64,000 nt of DNA from Allacma fusca (GCA_947179485.1 OX359249.1:47443415-47507414), one strand, 5' to 3'. Numbered from the stretch's first letter, positions 40,167-52,622 are shown. The notes: generated from the sequence alone by a model not told the origin. A program made the numbers and translations.

Positions 40167-41039
40167 GGGCATTATTTTGTGCACTTATGTACCTCCAGTT
40201 TCTACTTACGACTGGTTACGGTTATTGCAGTATCTCTTTGGATTATCTACTGCTCCTCCAATGCAATGCGTCATTCTCATTTTTGTATGTGTATCTATTT
40301 AGCATGGCCTATGTAGATGTTATAATTACATACATAGATACATATAATTACATATGTAGATAGTAGTACTCTGTCCATGAGGTTGTGTAAATGGAAAAAC
40401 CAAGCTCGGGAATGCATTAAATAGAAAGGAGTGGAATGAGTTGACAATTTTGTCGCCTCCGTTTTTCCGACTGATTTCCCCCTTCCTTGAATGTATCTCC
40501 CAAGTACAAAGGTACATGATATATCTTTGATCTAAATGGCTCCTCACACTTGGGAGGATCTTTGGAAGCCGTGTGAACTACTCCAGCTGCACTTCCTACA
40601 AAACCCAATGTAATTAATTCAATACAGGAAAAATCGATTGTTTTCTGTTTACATTCAATTCAATTTAAGGATTTCATTGGAGGAGGGACACACTTCTACT
40701 CAAAATCCCTTTTGATAAAAATCCATCGGAGTCATAGAGTGGAATTTGGAGCATTTAAAATAATTGCGTCAAAATGTAGTAATTACAGAGTAATTACGTG
40801 AAGCTACCCCCTTACTGCCTCTCTGATATTGTCAAGTCTCTGCCTTTAAATTCTAATAATTATTCTAAGAAGAGAAAAGAAAGAATTTCAGGAGGATATT
40901 TGCTCTTATATGTAATTCCCTCTGTCTGTTATATTGTCAGGTTTCTACCTCATATCTTTCGTAATAATATTATATACATACATAGGTTTGATCTTTTGGT
41001 ATATCTACTTATATTTTGATTCTTTTTATTAAATTACAG

Positions 41040-41276
41040 TTGATGGGTCTGCTGGGGAGACATGGCTCCTACTCTTTCTTCAAATCCATTAAGATCTGTG
41101 GTAAAACGTACACAATTTCTTCCCATTTCCCTGTACGGATCTGGCCTGACTCGGCCATACTGAGCATTGCTGAAATACAACTCCTCTGGACGGATCGGAA
41201 TGAATCACTGTGCAGTTTAAAATTGTATTTCTTACCCGAAAATACACCGGAGGGACGGAGTCAGCATCATGGAGAG
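41040..41276 (+). CDS. ARID5: ARID5 exon 2: conserved N-terminal domain of an ARID5B-like regulator
   Basis: This 79-codon exon encodes residues 9-87 of an ARID5-family protein, nuclear chromatin and transcription regulators that bind AT-rich DNA through an ARID domain farther downstream. Visible family blocks are HGSYSFF (residues 16-22), FPVRIW (38-43), IAEIQLLW (51-58) and KLYFLPENTPEGR (69-81), ending HHGE (84-87). Vertebrate ARID5B has near-identical blocks in the same order (QLLW, then KLYFLPEDTPQGR, then HGE). The LYFLPE block recalls BAH-type domains, so a BAH-like fold is an inference. Borders are TTTTTATTAAATTACAG/TTG and GAG/GTAAG, both in phase 0. The frame is also open upstream into the intron, where a TTG at 41016 could be mistaken for a start. 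The family's Gly-acidic pair before the FxVR block appears here as Ser-His (residues 36-37). The ARID domain itself is not in this window. Confidence 0.93.
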
Positions 41277-41385
41277 GTAAGATTTGAACAGGATATTTAC
41301 ACGTAGATATAAGTATTATAGAAAGCATCCTCAGCATATACATATATAATTACATACATACGTAAAAGTCAGTACTACTTGTAGG

Positions 41386-41403
41386 CATGTATGTATGTAT
41401 GTA
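41386..41403. repeat. (ATGT)n microsatellite
   Basis: Short ATGT run just inside intron 2. Confidence 0.88.
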
Positions 41404-44400
41404 GGAAGGGATACATTTTGAAAGAAAACATGTATGGGATGGTAATGTGCATACAAAATAGAAGAATATCTGTAAATGTTGAAAAAGAGATATTATTGTG
41501 TACGTATAGCATCCTACAGTTACGTCTTCCTTGTCTACGGCATACAAATGATCTTTAAAAACTCCTCCAGTGGAAAGGTGCACCATACAGGGAGATTGAT
41601 ATCTACATATGTATCTATATGTAGATATAATTATATGTAAGTATAGTGTGAGTGGGGGAAATTAGTTTTTTTATTGAAATAATAATAATTATTGGTGTTG
41701 TCCCTTGAAATTACGACCTGCTACAAAAGGTATTGTTCCTCTCCGACCTTGCTCTTGTACTAAGAGATGGGTTGAGGCGTATGTGGTCTTTTCCATGACT
41801 CCTTCACGACAAGACCCTTCGGCCTAGTATCTACTTTTATCTTTACCACTATGTTTATATGCATGTATCTATATATTTTTCTAAAAGGGCCTAGGCCTTC
41901 AAGTACCTATTGTACCTATTTCGTGGTTCACGTAAGGTCCCTTCTCTGAGGGATATGTTCAAAAGTAGGCGCTGTCATCCCCAAAATGTGGATGTACATT
42001 AGATAATAATATGAACTTGACAAAAGTTGTTTCTCTCTGATATTTTTAATCCATTTGGGAGGATGGGACAATTGGCTCTTAATATGAATCGCCTGGTTTT
42101 ATGGTTCATTGTTGCTGTTTAGTGTTTTGGTGTGTGCATATAAATAATTGTATCCTTATAAAATATATATATTTGGAGGAGTGTAGTAATGTGTGGAAGT
42201 GGGCCACAGACTCCGTCCTTCTGAAGCTGCTTTAAGACAATCAGGCTATTTTCGTAAATCAAAGGATTCTCATGGCTACGGATTTTTCCCTTGTTTTTTT
42301 CCCTCCCCCCTTGTAAGATTCTTCAAAGAACACAAACCCTTTTTTAAATTACAAAATCCTTTTTAGAAAATCCTTTCAGTCATTGTTATCTCCCTTGCTG
42401 GATCTTGTGTCTTGCTAATGGTGGAGTCGGAATGCTTGAGGGGATTTTTTCTCCCTATAATTTCTTCCAGGAATTTATGCCTTTCAAAGTGGTGCACACA
42501 CAAGTAACTCCGGTGTGTACCAAAACTGAGGGAAAATAAACTGAGGGGATTTTCTTATTTTTTAGAGGTTATTCCAGGACCTACAACATACACTTATTGA
42601 CAAATATTGCTACTACTACTACTTTTAATACAAAAAGAGTTACATAGTATAAGTAGTATTTATGGGAAATATTTAAATTTTGAAGAATTGACTGATTTCT
42701 CCTTCCCCTAATCCCAGCATTGTTTCGGAAGTTGTGTACAAGTCATGATGAGATGCTGAAGGTCAAGTTAAGTTATTTAAAAGAAGTACATTTTTTAAAT
42801 ACAAAAAACAATTCGTCCCCATGGAGGAAATTCGAATTGGAAAAATTGTCATTGATGACATAATGTAACAAGAATATTTAACAATGTACATAATAGTAAT
42901 GGAACAGTAATCTTTAGAACCATTTCCGTTTAAATGTGTGAAAATAATTTCCCATTTATTTAAATTTGTCTTCCTTTTGCACACGCACACTTTCAGAGTC
43001 TCGTGCACGGCCGAGGGCACGATTATAGATTTAGTAGGAATGTACTATACAGCGGACTCAAGGAGATGTGATGTGTATATGTACATAATTGGAGAGATAC
43101 ACTTATGTATGTACATATGGAAAGTAAACCAGGATTTTTCTCAATTGATTAGATGAAAAGATGAAGGGGTGCTTGTGTTCAATGTAGCTAACAATAAGTG
43201 CTAAGGAAGAGGAATAGAAACTGAATTGTGTGTGGGGGGGTTGAATGAATGTGCATTTGGCATCAAGAAAAATGTGCTTCTATTGTCTGTGTACACATCC
43301 ATGGCTTCAGGTCTGTCGTCCATTTATCTCATGAGTTGTAGCCGTATGATTCCGAGCATATGTATATTACATATAAGGCTAGGTTTAAGGAGATTTCCAA
43401 TCCTCTCTGGACATTTCTACAGAAATTTTATGTACATACATAGGACAATTCCAATAGTCCCTTTTATCGTTTTATCCCAAGGCAAACTACGAGATTTCCG
43501 ATGCGATTCGATGCGATATCTCACCCGGTAAAATATCCAATTGAACCCCACTCAACGTACTTGGATCAAAATAATTAAATATCTTTTGGATAATTATTTG
43601 GAAGTAATATGGTACAAATTGAGCTTGGGTCTCAAGGTGTATTTCAATGTAATTAATTCAAAAATCATCAATGAAGTACTGAAGTACATCACACTTTGAC
43701 CACACTTACAATATACATATATTTATGCGTATTGTCATTAAAGATATTTAAAGGGATTCAATTCTGGCTCTTAACTTGAGATGAGCCTGTCCTTATATAT
43801 TTATATGTATTGTTACTAATGCTCGGAAACCCGGGATGTGTTACGCATGTTAGGTTGTGGAAGCTCCCTTTTATAATGTCTTGTATGTATTTAAATTGCA
43901 TCTTGTGTACAGAGTTATAGGCTTGTATGAATAGGGTAATTAAGCATAAAGAATCTAAAGGGTTGCATTTTAGTGGATAACGTATGGAGGTGTAGCATTC
44001 GTGAGAAAGAGGATGTAAAGTGCATGTTAAAATTACGAAATGATCGTATTCCTGGCCTTATGGGAGTATTAAAGAAGATTTATAAACTCACATATGTATA
44101 TCCGTATATACCTATATAACATCCTCATACCATATAGAGTCTCGCCCATTATACTGCACTTGATCATCCTATCTAGAGAGGGGAGGTATGTTAACAAAAA
44201 AACTCCTGAAGAGCAGTAGGTGGGAAAAACGCGGGACTCTCAGTGCAATTTCCTATGTTTAATAGTACCCATCATGTATCTATACTATTTTATAGTGTAG
44301 TAAGTGTAAAGTGCAAATTGTGAGTCTCAGAAAGCTCTCTCTGCAATCCGAATACATTATATTTATTCTGCACGTAGTATCCATACCCCTTCCTATAACT

Positions 44401-44778
44401 TGCAGGTTAATAATCTCGAAGCCATGAGAGACCTGGGGTTGGAAGATGGGAATTGACAGAGTGAGATTCTATGCGTGTGGAAGTTTCTGCAGTCTGACTG
44501 CATATACAGTAGAAGGATACCTGTTTCCATTACGCTAGCGTACTGTTTGTTGCTGTTGCTGCTGCTCTTTTTCCAATTTCTCTCGTACGCACAGCGTTTC
44601 CAAGGTGTAAATATAGGGCTCGTCATGGATTGTATTCTCCTACAGTACTACAAGAGTTGAGTTGGATATGAAGCTCCATTTTCTGACTGGAGGGGTTCAG
44701 ACGTATATAGAAACCGTAGGATTTTTCCATAACAAACTGCACTTCTATGCACAGATTGAGGCGCATTTGATTTCCTAT

Positions 44779-44786
44779 GTCAGCAT
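44779..44786. repeat. Left 8-bp target site duplication of the hAT element
   Basis: GTCAGCAT, identical to 45204-45211 on the other side of the element. Confidence 0.88.
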
Positions 44787-45203
44787 TAGTGCTGTCCAGT
44801 CTTGAAGTTTATCAGTCTCAGTTTTTTAAAGTCTTTTACTTACAGTCAGTATTGCTTACAGTCAGTCTTTATGCTAAGCATATCAGTCCAACTCAGTCTC
44901 AGTCCCAAGGAAAGTCTTGGTTCAAACTCCCACTCAGTCCCCAAGGATACAAAATGGCGCTAATTTCCATCCTTGGGCTTTAATAATGGCGCGAAAATTT
45001 AAAATTGCTTAATATTGTATACGCGCGTTGTATACATGAGTCTTTTCATCAGTCTCAGTCAGTCTTTTTACAAAATGTAACAGTTTCACTCAGTCTCAGT
45101 CTCAAAAAACGCCTTATTTTAAAGTCAGTCTCAGTCTTTTAAGAGTCAGTCTTTTCGTTTTGCCACTCAGTCTCAAACTCTCACTCAAGACTGGACAACA
45201 CTA
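44787..45203. mobile_element. Complete 417-bp non-autonomous hAT-type transposon (MITE)
   Basis: The ends are 19-bp inverted repeats, TAGTGYTGTCCAGTCTTGA (44787-44805 and the complement of 45185-45203), with one mismatch at position 6. An identical 8-bp sequence, GTCAGCAT, flanks it (44779-44786 and 45204-45211). An 8-bp duplication plus ends fitting YARNG is the hAT signature, and the duplication fits the Ac-like pattern nTnnnnAn. The inside has no transposase; it is filled with CAGTC words, 17 by my count, all on the + strand, plus a middle part with ATGGCG words and a TACGCGCG segment. It would need a transposase supplied in trans. Clean ends and an intact duplication suggest a fairly recent insertion, into intron 2 of ARID5. 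Confidence 0.9.
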
Positions 45204-45211
45204 GTCAGCAT
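45204..45211. repeat. Right 8-bp target site duplication of the hAT element
   Basis: GTCAGCAT, identical to 44779-44786. Deleting the element and one copy would give the pre-insertion sequence. Confidence 0.88.
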
Positions 45212-45542
45212 GTCTCAACTATCTATATGTGGAATGGTGCGAGTGACGAGGAAGGTATATACCTTGTAGGAGCGTTTTTTTGTACAGTCCTGTATTTCCA
45301 CCCTCGTCATATAACTAAGTGAGGATTGAGGCCTGTATGTACTTTGAGAGTAGAGTAGTAGGGAAGAAAGTATAAGAGGAGAGAGGAGGCGGAAAAAAAC
45401 GCAAGTGCATTCTGTAAACTGCATCGACCATTCAGCATGCATGCAACTCCTACTATTTACTACAAAAACTACTACCTCACCATGCACGAGGATACGCACA
45501 TGGTTCATGTCGTTGGGTTTGTCAGTGTTTTGTATGTGAGTG

Positions 45543-45546
<4 letters not shown>

Positions 45547-45574
<28 letters not shown>

Positions 45575-45618
45575 AGTGTGTGTGTATTTGTTGTGCGAGT
45601 GTGTGTATGTGTGTGTAT
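45547..45618. repeat. (GT)n microsatellite, interrupted
   Basis: GT repeat with GAG, ATTTG and CGAG interruptions, about 340 bases after the hAT element. Confidence 0.96.
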
Positions 45619-47554
45619 GCAGCTTTTTTCCTCTCTTCTCTTTCTCTTTCGTTCTTGCATCACACAAGAGGACCTAACCTAGAGGCATGCTCAGGCTTTT
45701 GTAGCTTTACGGCCAAAGCTTGTAATGATACTTGCTTGTCCTATCCATCCATAATGTGTAATATACATATGTGTATGATGATGTCTGAGGACATATACAA
45801 GGATTCTCTCGTTCAAGGAAAAGCTCGGGAGGAGATACAGTACACTCAATGTATGATTTCATCCCTACATGGAGCTCAAGACTCCATGCTCTTATAAGGA
45901 GAAAAATAAATACAGTCCTACATGGGAATACAATATGAATATGTATAGTAAATACCTTCAATTATAATTTTTGTCCCTGTGTAAGGGGGGGGGGAAGAAT
46001 ATCCTCATTGTAAAAGGAAGTCTCTCATAAGGGAAAGGACGTAGGGACGCCTGGTCACTGTGTGTACATAATGATTTATGCTCTTTGGCCCGCACTCCCT
46101 GACTTGACTGTATCTTCTTGACTTCGGAGAGCACAGCTGTATGGGAGCCCAGGGTCTGGGTCTTCTTCAATGGCTGGGCATTAATTCCGTATAATAATAT
46201 TTGTAGAGCGTTGAATGTTTATGGTGGACGGGACTGGATTGCATAACTTGACGCACTAGTGTAACTAGTGTGTAGAGACTCTTGTGGTACTCCCAAGTAA
46301 AACTGCAGAGCAGATATGGAAATATTGACTGACGAGTGAGAAGGCATATCATTAAGTATTCCGATCCTCTCACGTTCTCTCTTCTGGGCTCTCCTGGTCG
46401 ATATACTTTTTATGCGTATGTACTCACGTGTGGGGGGACTGGGTGCATGTGTTTACTCAAATGCAGTGTGATTTCCTTTGGTTCGTCACATTTTCTTGTG
46501 GGCTGACGATAGATAGGATGCAGTTGGGGAGACTTGGATTGCAGGACCCTTGGACACCCTCTCCACAAATTTGAAGGATCAATAATAATTGTTTCCCTTG
46601 TATACATACATATCTATATCTACTGATTTAGTATTCTTGCCATAATAATTATATTTAAAAGTATGGGGTAGGATCCATATATAAGATTACAATTAGTATA
46701 GTTGTCTAGAGATATGACAGTTAGGTAGTTTTTGGGAAACGTGCTATTGCATAAAAAGCTTTGACAATTACTTTGAACAAGACAGGCATCCAGAAAGTTA
46801 ACACATATTCCCAGCCATGCCATTGGCTTATTGGTGTGTAGTAGCTTTTGGAATTTTTAGCATTCATTAGAGTATTGCAAGGATGTGTGGATGTGTGTGT
46901 GTGTGTATCTATATATAGTATCTAAATATATATATCTCTCTCTCTCTCACCCTGTGTTTGGAATCTATGGAGAGGATAATATCCATGTCTATACATACAT
47001 ACGTACATACATATGTAGATATTGAGTATCCGGTTGTGTAAATTGATAAAGCATAAAGAGGTGTGTCTCTTTGTGAGTTTCCTCACACGAAATGGTTGCT
47101 GGTTAAGTTTAAATTAAATTAAATTCTTGTTTTTATGGGTCCTTGTACTCCTGCTCCTGTTGTGTGAGAAACAGAAATGGAATAGATTGTATTGAAGTAC
47201 AATGAGAGAGAGTGTAGGAGGAGAATTCCCTGTGTGTAACACAGAGTCAATTTTTGTTTTTGCAGGGAGAGAGTGAAACATTTTAAAAGTTGGTTCCTTC
47301 CTCTGTCTACTGTATGTATGCATGGCCATGAGTCTCTCTCACTCTCTTCCCGCTTGCTCGTGTGTGTGTATGTGTGTGGAGTGTTTTGTATAGAAAAAGG
47401 AGGGTTGTTTGTAGATTGCGCAGGAACAGGAATCCGAAAAATGATTTTCAATGCATTCACATTGCATAGAGCGGTTTTTCTGCTCGCAAAACTAATTTAG
47501 CAGATCCCATAAACCGAAGGGGACGAGGATTCTTCTAGGGGTTGTGTGCGTGTA

Positions 47555-47557
<3 letters not shown>

Positions 47558-47592
<35 letters not shown>
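47558..47592. repeat. (GA)n microsatellite
   Basis: Pure GA repeat. Confidence 0.96.
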
Positions 47593-47595
<3 letters not shown>

Positions 47596-50500
47596 TCCCA
47601 CACTGTGTATAGTGTTCAATGAAGAAACTTCTTTCCAGGGGTTTTCCAACTCTCCACCATAATGCCCCAAAATACGTATACATATATAGATACTCTCGGA
47701 ACTGAGAAAATAAATTACTTAAATTGCTCAGTTGAGTAGAAATATTCAGAGCGTAGTGTATAAGTGGAAATAGAGCCTAGGAGGAAAATTTTAACAAATT
47801 AGTTTTTCTCTATATATGAAGTTTATAGCTATATATGGAAGTTAAAAGGGACTATATAATTTTTTGATTATATAGTTTGTGTGTTTTTTTTCCCTGTGTT
47901 TTTTTTTTCGTTTGTTTTTATATGCTATCGTCGCTCTTGAAACTCCTTCCCGTTCCTGGTATTGATTTTTCTATCCGATGAAGGAAAAAGTCTCCTTGAC
48001 TGAAGTTTCATTTTGGAAAGATATCATTATTTGTCTATAATTTCTCCAAACATGACAAATTAGAAAATATATGTTTTTCCCCTATTATTATTTCATTCAA
48101 GTATTTAGATGTGTGATTCTATTTTTTTTTGGATGGGGGGGGGGTTTAAGTTTGTCTGCTCATAATGGATTGATTATTTTATGTAGAAATTAAGTGCGTT
48201 GGAGTCATTAGAGGGTAGAGTAGTGAAGGACTTTGAAGAATTTGAGGTTAAAACCTCTGAGGTTGGGAGTTTCTGAGAACCTCATTATTATTACTACTTA
48301 TATGTGTATAGAATGTACGTAGTCACTCAAGTGTGTAGACATTTCCCATCGCTATTGATTATGTAATTATATTTTAATGAAGGTCTATTTCTCTGGAAAT
48401 TGACGAGAATTTTGAATACAAATAAGACTCTTAATTTTCCCCTGGCTACTATCTGTATTATTATTATTACATTTGAACAAAATGGAGCACCAGGTTACTT
48501 TTGGTTATTGGAAATACCTCAAGACATGCGGCCTCTGTTAGTTTTGGGTATGCTTGAGTGTACATACATATTGTTAAGAACAACTATTTAAATGATTAAT
48601 TTTAATATTTTGCTTAATCTTTCATGCAAAATGGGCTATTGGAATGGATTTGAGGGGCATATATGTATAATAGTAAGTGGTAAAGGAACTCCTATTATAG
48701 CTATGTTTTTTTTGTAGTATGTGTTTGTCTGTAATTATGTGTGTTTGTGTGTGCGTGTATGTATGTATATATATATATATAAGTATATATACGTATGTGT
48801 GTCTGTGTATAGTATGGAGTGAGGAGAAAATCGGTAATAAATGTCAAGAGGTTGTGAAGCCTTGGTAGTAGTGCAGAGGGAAGATATGAAGGAAGGATGG
48901 AAATTACGAAAGAATCTGATGGGATGAAAAAAATTAAATTGCCCGCAGAAAAATCTCTTGAGTAGATTATTCACATGGCAGGATATTGCGAAATCGATTT
49001 TCCTTTGCCTCTCAACTCCAGCCCGGTCTCAAATGCTCCTAGTCCTCCTTCCCATATGTACACAGAGCTCTCATGAGTACATAGACCCTGTGTCTGTGTG
49101 TGGATAAAGGCTCGCGGAAGAGCCAAATGGTGCACGGTAGTCTACAAGATATTCACAATTACTGGAGGCAGACTTTTGGAAATCCGCTAATTAGTCGGTT
49201 ATGCAAAGTTTTAATTAAATGAAAGTTTTTGAGCTTTTCCCATTGAATCTTTTTTTTTCCTACAGACGTTTTCCCTACAAAGGATTTTTCCCCTGTAATT
49301 AACTATCGTAAATGATACGGAAACCACCAAATGGGAATCTCAATAAAGTACACTAGATTTCCTACTTGGTATAAAAATTTAACTACGTGTGCATACATAC
49401 ACACAAACATACATGCATAATTACTTATGACCATAGAACCTGGAAGAATGCCATATTAGATTTTATAATAATTATTTTTTTTACATGTCAGATACATACA
49501 TATATTTATTTACGACTCTGGGGTTTCAACATTTGAACTAATTTATGCTTGCTAATCGGGAACTCGGCAGCTGTAGGGTCTGGCTTTACAAGTGAAGTAA
49601 ATTAAATTATTATGGATGTACATACATACTACATACATAGTATGTCAACATTTATGGAGTTTCACACGTTTAATTTTCCCCTTTTCAAATGTATAGGTAG
49701 ATATAATATAATTATGTATGGATATGTCTCTATCTATCACATACTGTAAATGTCTCTATACTTATGGTAACTTCCCGAGTTTTTTTTCTTCCGGAATTGA
49801 GTTTAAATGAAATTAAAATCCAATTAGAATTATTGCAATAATTTAGCCTGAAATAGATTGTAATACGTACGTAGGCTTTTAAGCTTATTAGTAATTACTC
49901 AATATTAAAAAAGTTTTGACTTGTTTGGGTTCATTTTGACCTGATTTAAAAAAAAATAACAGAAACCTGGGATAGGACATGTGTTATAGTAGTTGTGTTG
50001 TGAGTCCCGTCTCTACTTCACTTCTGTAAGGCCAGGATTTTATTTAGCAGATAATAATGGGAGTTAGGAGGAGAGGGACGGTTCAAAATAACATTGTCTG
50101 AGTACACTGAGAGTGTTTTGGTTAAATTTTATTCCCTCCCGCTCTCTCATATAGCCAGTCATTTCCAACTGTTCGCCATAGTTTTTTTTCCATGTGTTCT
50201 TGCATTTAACTGATGCTATCTGTGGAGGAAAAGAACCTTAACTGTTTTCTGTTTCGGGTATCAGTCCCAAGCATAAAATGTGTGTGCGTGGTGGGGACGA
50301 GAGAGAGAGAGAGAAAAAAAAACTGGAAAAGAGTAAAGTTACTTGGGTCTGCTTTAATTTCAGTATGGAGCAAAGGAGAGTGTAATAGTATCGTGGAAGC
50401 AAAGGAGAAGGGAAGGGCAACTGGATAATAGGGATGGAAGTTATATAGATATGTGTGTGTGTGCATACATACACATAGTAAGCCACCGATTCCATTTGGA

Positions 50501-51680
50501 ATCTAGGACTGACGAGGAACAAGTATTTTTTGGTGACTCGATCCCTCCTCATCGCTCCCACTCTACATCTATAAATATGTACAGGTATAATTAGGGATTA
50601 TTTTTCAAGACAGCAAGTCTTTGAATCCTGTGGTCTGTAAATAATATCCTTATATGAAAGTTTATATCCATTGGGCTCGTCTATGTGTATGTATAGCCAC
50701 TCATAAGTGGGTGAGGGCATTGACTATATCTGTCTGAATTCACGTAGTAATTATGTGGAGAGGAAGGTTTAAAGGTTGACATCAAGAGAGCAGATGAACA
50801 GCGAATAGAACAGTATGTACTTATCCATGTATAGTTGTACATAAGTATCTACTATTAAAATACTTCCTAACTGTACAATGGGCAGGGCTTACGTACGAAG
50901 ACGCTTGTCCAGATTGATTTTTTACCCCTCCCCTCCTCCCCCCTCCCTGAAAAACTAAGCAAGGGAATTCTCACAAGTGAGGTTTCCATATTTTGCTGGT
51001 ATGGATATTAAAAGTATTTAAAAGGGGGGGGAGGAGAGGGATAAGAGAGGGGGAATAGTCTTAGTTTTTTTTCCAGGACTTTACTATTTTATAAAAGGGT
51101 ATAATTTATATAGGAGCTACTTATGAAATGGAGGACATTTTATGGTTATTACTCACACAGTGTGTACTCCCATAGCCTGGTGGATGGAGTTAAAGTAATC
51201 AAATATTATATGCGTTTTGAACATGCGATTCTGGCAGCTTGACTCGTTTAATTCCTTCATATTTTTAATGAATGATTCTTTTTTTTTTGGTGATAAACTC
51301 CTGGGAGGTTTGACTGGAACTACGTATATACGTGTATAATTACATGTGTGTACACAGTACACAGCCCATCAGAATTGATTCGTTCGGAAGGAATGGATAT
51401 TCGTTTATATATGTGTATTGATATTTAACGGCCGTCCTGTGTCTGTGTGTCTGTATCTTTCGTGGTGTTTGTTTTTGCTCCATGTTGCGTGTACGCAGTC
51501 CTTTTCCTATCTCATCGTCGTTTAGTACAAATAAATTCATACAAGATTATTCTATTACTTTGTTGTTATTTGCTTATTTGCTCTTTGCATCTTGATTGAA
51601 CCCTTTGAGGAAGGCCTTGAGTTTCGATGTTTTGAGAAGCGAGAGAGAAAGAGAGGAGTGACATTTCTGCCCTTTCCCGT

Positions 51681-51683
<3 letters not shown>

Positions 51684-51723
<40 letters not shown>
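51684..51723. repeat. (CT)n microsatellite
   Basis: Pure CT repeat. Confidence 0.96.
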
Positions 51724-51726
<3 letters not shown>

Positions 51727-52101
51727 CTCTGAGTCTCTGTACAAGATCTATATGTACATCCACTTGAATTGTAAAACATACAAGGCCTAGTATAGTAAAC
51801 TTTATTTCCAGGGATGGACTCTGAGAAGTGTTTCTGCAGTGACATGGAAACCTTTGACTCTTACATAATAGTGTCCTGTGTGTGAGTCTGTTGAAGTGTA
51901 GGAACATATTTTGATGAAAAACACCGTATATCCCTGCGGCTTATTATCTTTGGAGGTAGCATTTACATTAACATGAGTCAGAGCATTTAGTGAAGCCAAT
52001 AGAAAATACTGTATTGATCCCCCGTCCTTATTCATGTAGTATCAGTATGGCTCCGTTGTTGAGTATTTCTACTGGAACGAAGGGAGACAAATTGACTCAA
52101 A

Positions 52102-52134
<33 letters not shown>
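52102..52134. repeat. (AAT)n/(ATT)n microsatellite
   Basis: AAT units switching to ATT units, so self-complementary. Confidence 0.93.
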
Positions 52135-52560
52135 TACACTTTTAATTTCTTCCTCAGCCATAAAAAAAACGGATTTTATTATTTTGGAGCTGTTGTAACG
52201 AAATGATCAACTATTGATTATTTTGATATTCTTGAAGGCATTTTATATATTGCACATTGCTCATGTTCCACTGAGGAAGTTGTGATTCGTGGGATTTTTT
52301 CCCTGTCACTCCCTCATACTAATATAATAACTGTTTATCTAAATTGTGAGTAAATCCGTTACTTGTAGAGATAAATTTTTAGGGGAGGGAATTAATTGAA
52401 AGTGATAAAGAATGAAAAGTTAGATTGTCTACTTGCTGTATTTACATAATGGGTGTATAGTCTATGGGAGTTAAAAAAAAGAGGAAATAGTATGACAGGG
52501 TGATGTGCTAAAATGAAAGTTTGGGAAAAGACATTAGATTTTGGGTATGAATATTGAGTA

Positions 52561-52590
52561 GTGTGTGTGTGTATGTATGTATGTATGTGC

Positions 52591-52622
<32 letters not shown>
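52561..52622. repeat. (GT)n/(GTAT)n compound microsatellite
   Basis: GT, then GTAT, then GT repeat. Confidence 0.96.

Larger units (their letters stand above)
11272..41039 (+). other. ARID5 intron 1 (29,768 bp)
   Basis: It is bounded by GTAAAG at 11272 and a pyrimidine-rich AAATTACAG ending at 41039, with no AG between 40986 and 41037. The interior is non-coding as far as I can tell: AT-rich, with CT/GA, GT and TATG-type simple repeats and no recognised exon, RNA gene or intact transposon. By eye the + strand is richer in T and G than the first 8 kb, as expected of a transcribed sense strand. The (CT)n tracts crowd between 31.1 and 37.8 kb. Possible regulatory or hairpin elements inside are listed separately. 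Its limits depend on exon 1 being correct. Confidence 0.65.

Noticed and set aside
42715-42864. Frame after CTAATCCCAG (ALFRKLCTSHDEMLKVK)
   Set aside because: It is open for about 48 codons in only one phase, which is not the phase required after exon 2, and no donor follows.
43955-44122. Hydrophilic 50-plus-codon frame containing IREKEDVKCMLKLRNDR
   Set aside because: No acceptor in the right phase, no donor, and no family resemblance; it runs into a TATA-rich stretch.
44404-44456. Short frame VNNLEAMRDLGLEDGN after TAACTTGCAG
   Set aside because: It reaches a stop after 16 codons and resembles nothing in the ARID5 family.
44911-44945. GGTTCAAACTCCC resembling a tRNA B box
   Set aside because: It lies inside the hAT element and no A box or cloverleaf arms are present at the right distance. 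I saw no tRNA elsewhere.
45437-45897. Cys-Val repeat frames and a following Cys-rich frame
   Set aside because: The Cys-Val part is the GT microsatellite. The Cys-rich tail (ACSGFCSFTAKACNDTC) has no family pattern and no donor or acceptor that would make an exon.
46247-46268. CACTAGT-GTA-ACTAGTG inverted repeat
   Set aside because: A 7-bp stem is expected several times by chance in 64 kb, and nothing around it suggests function.
47975-48005. GATGAAGGAAAAAG segment as the start of ARID5 exon 3
   Set aside because: It superficially resembles an acidic D-E start, but there is no AG acceptor before it and it stops within a few codons.
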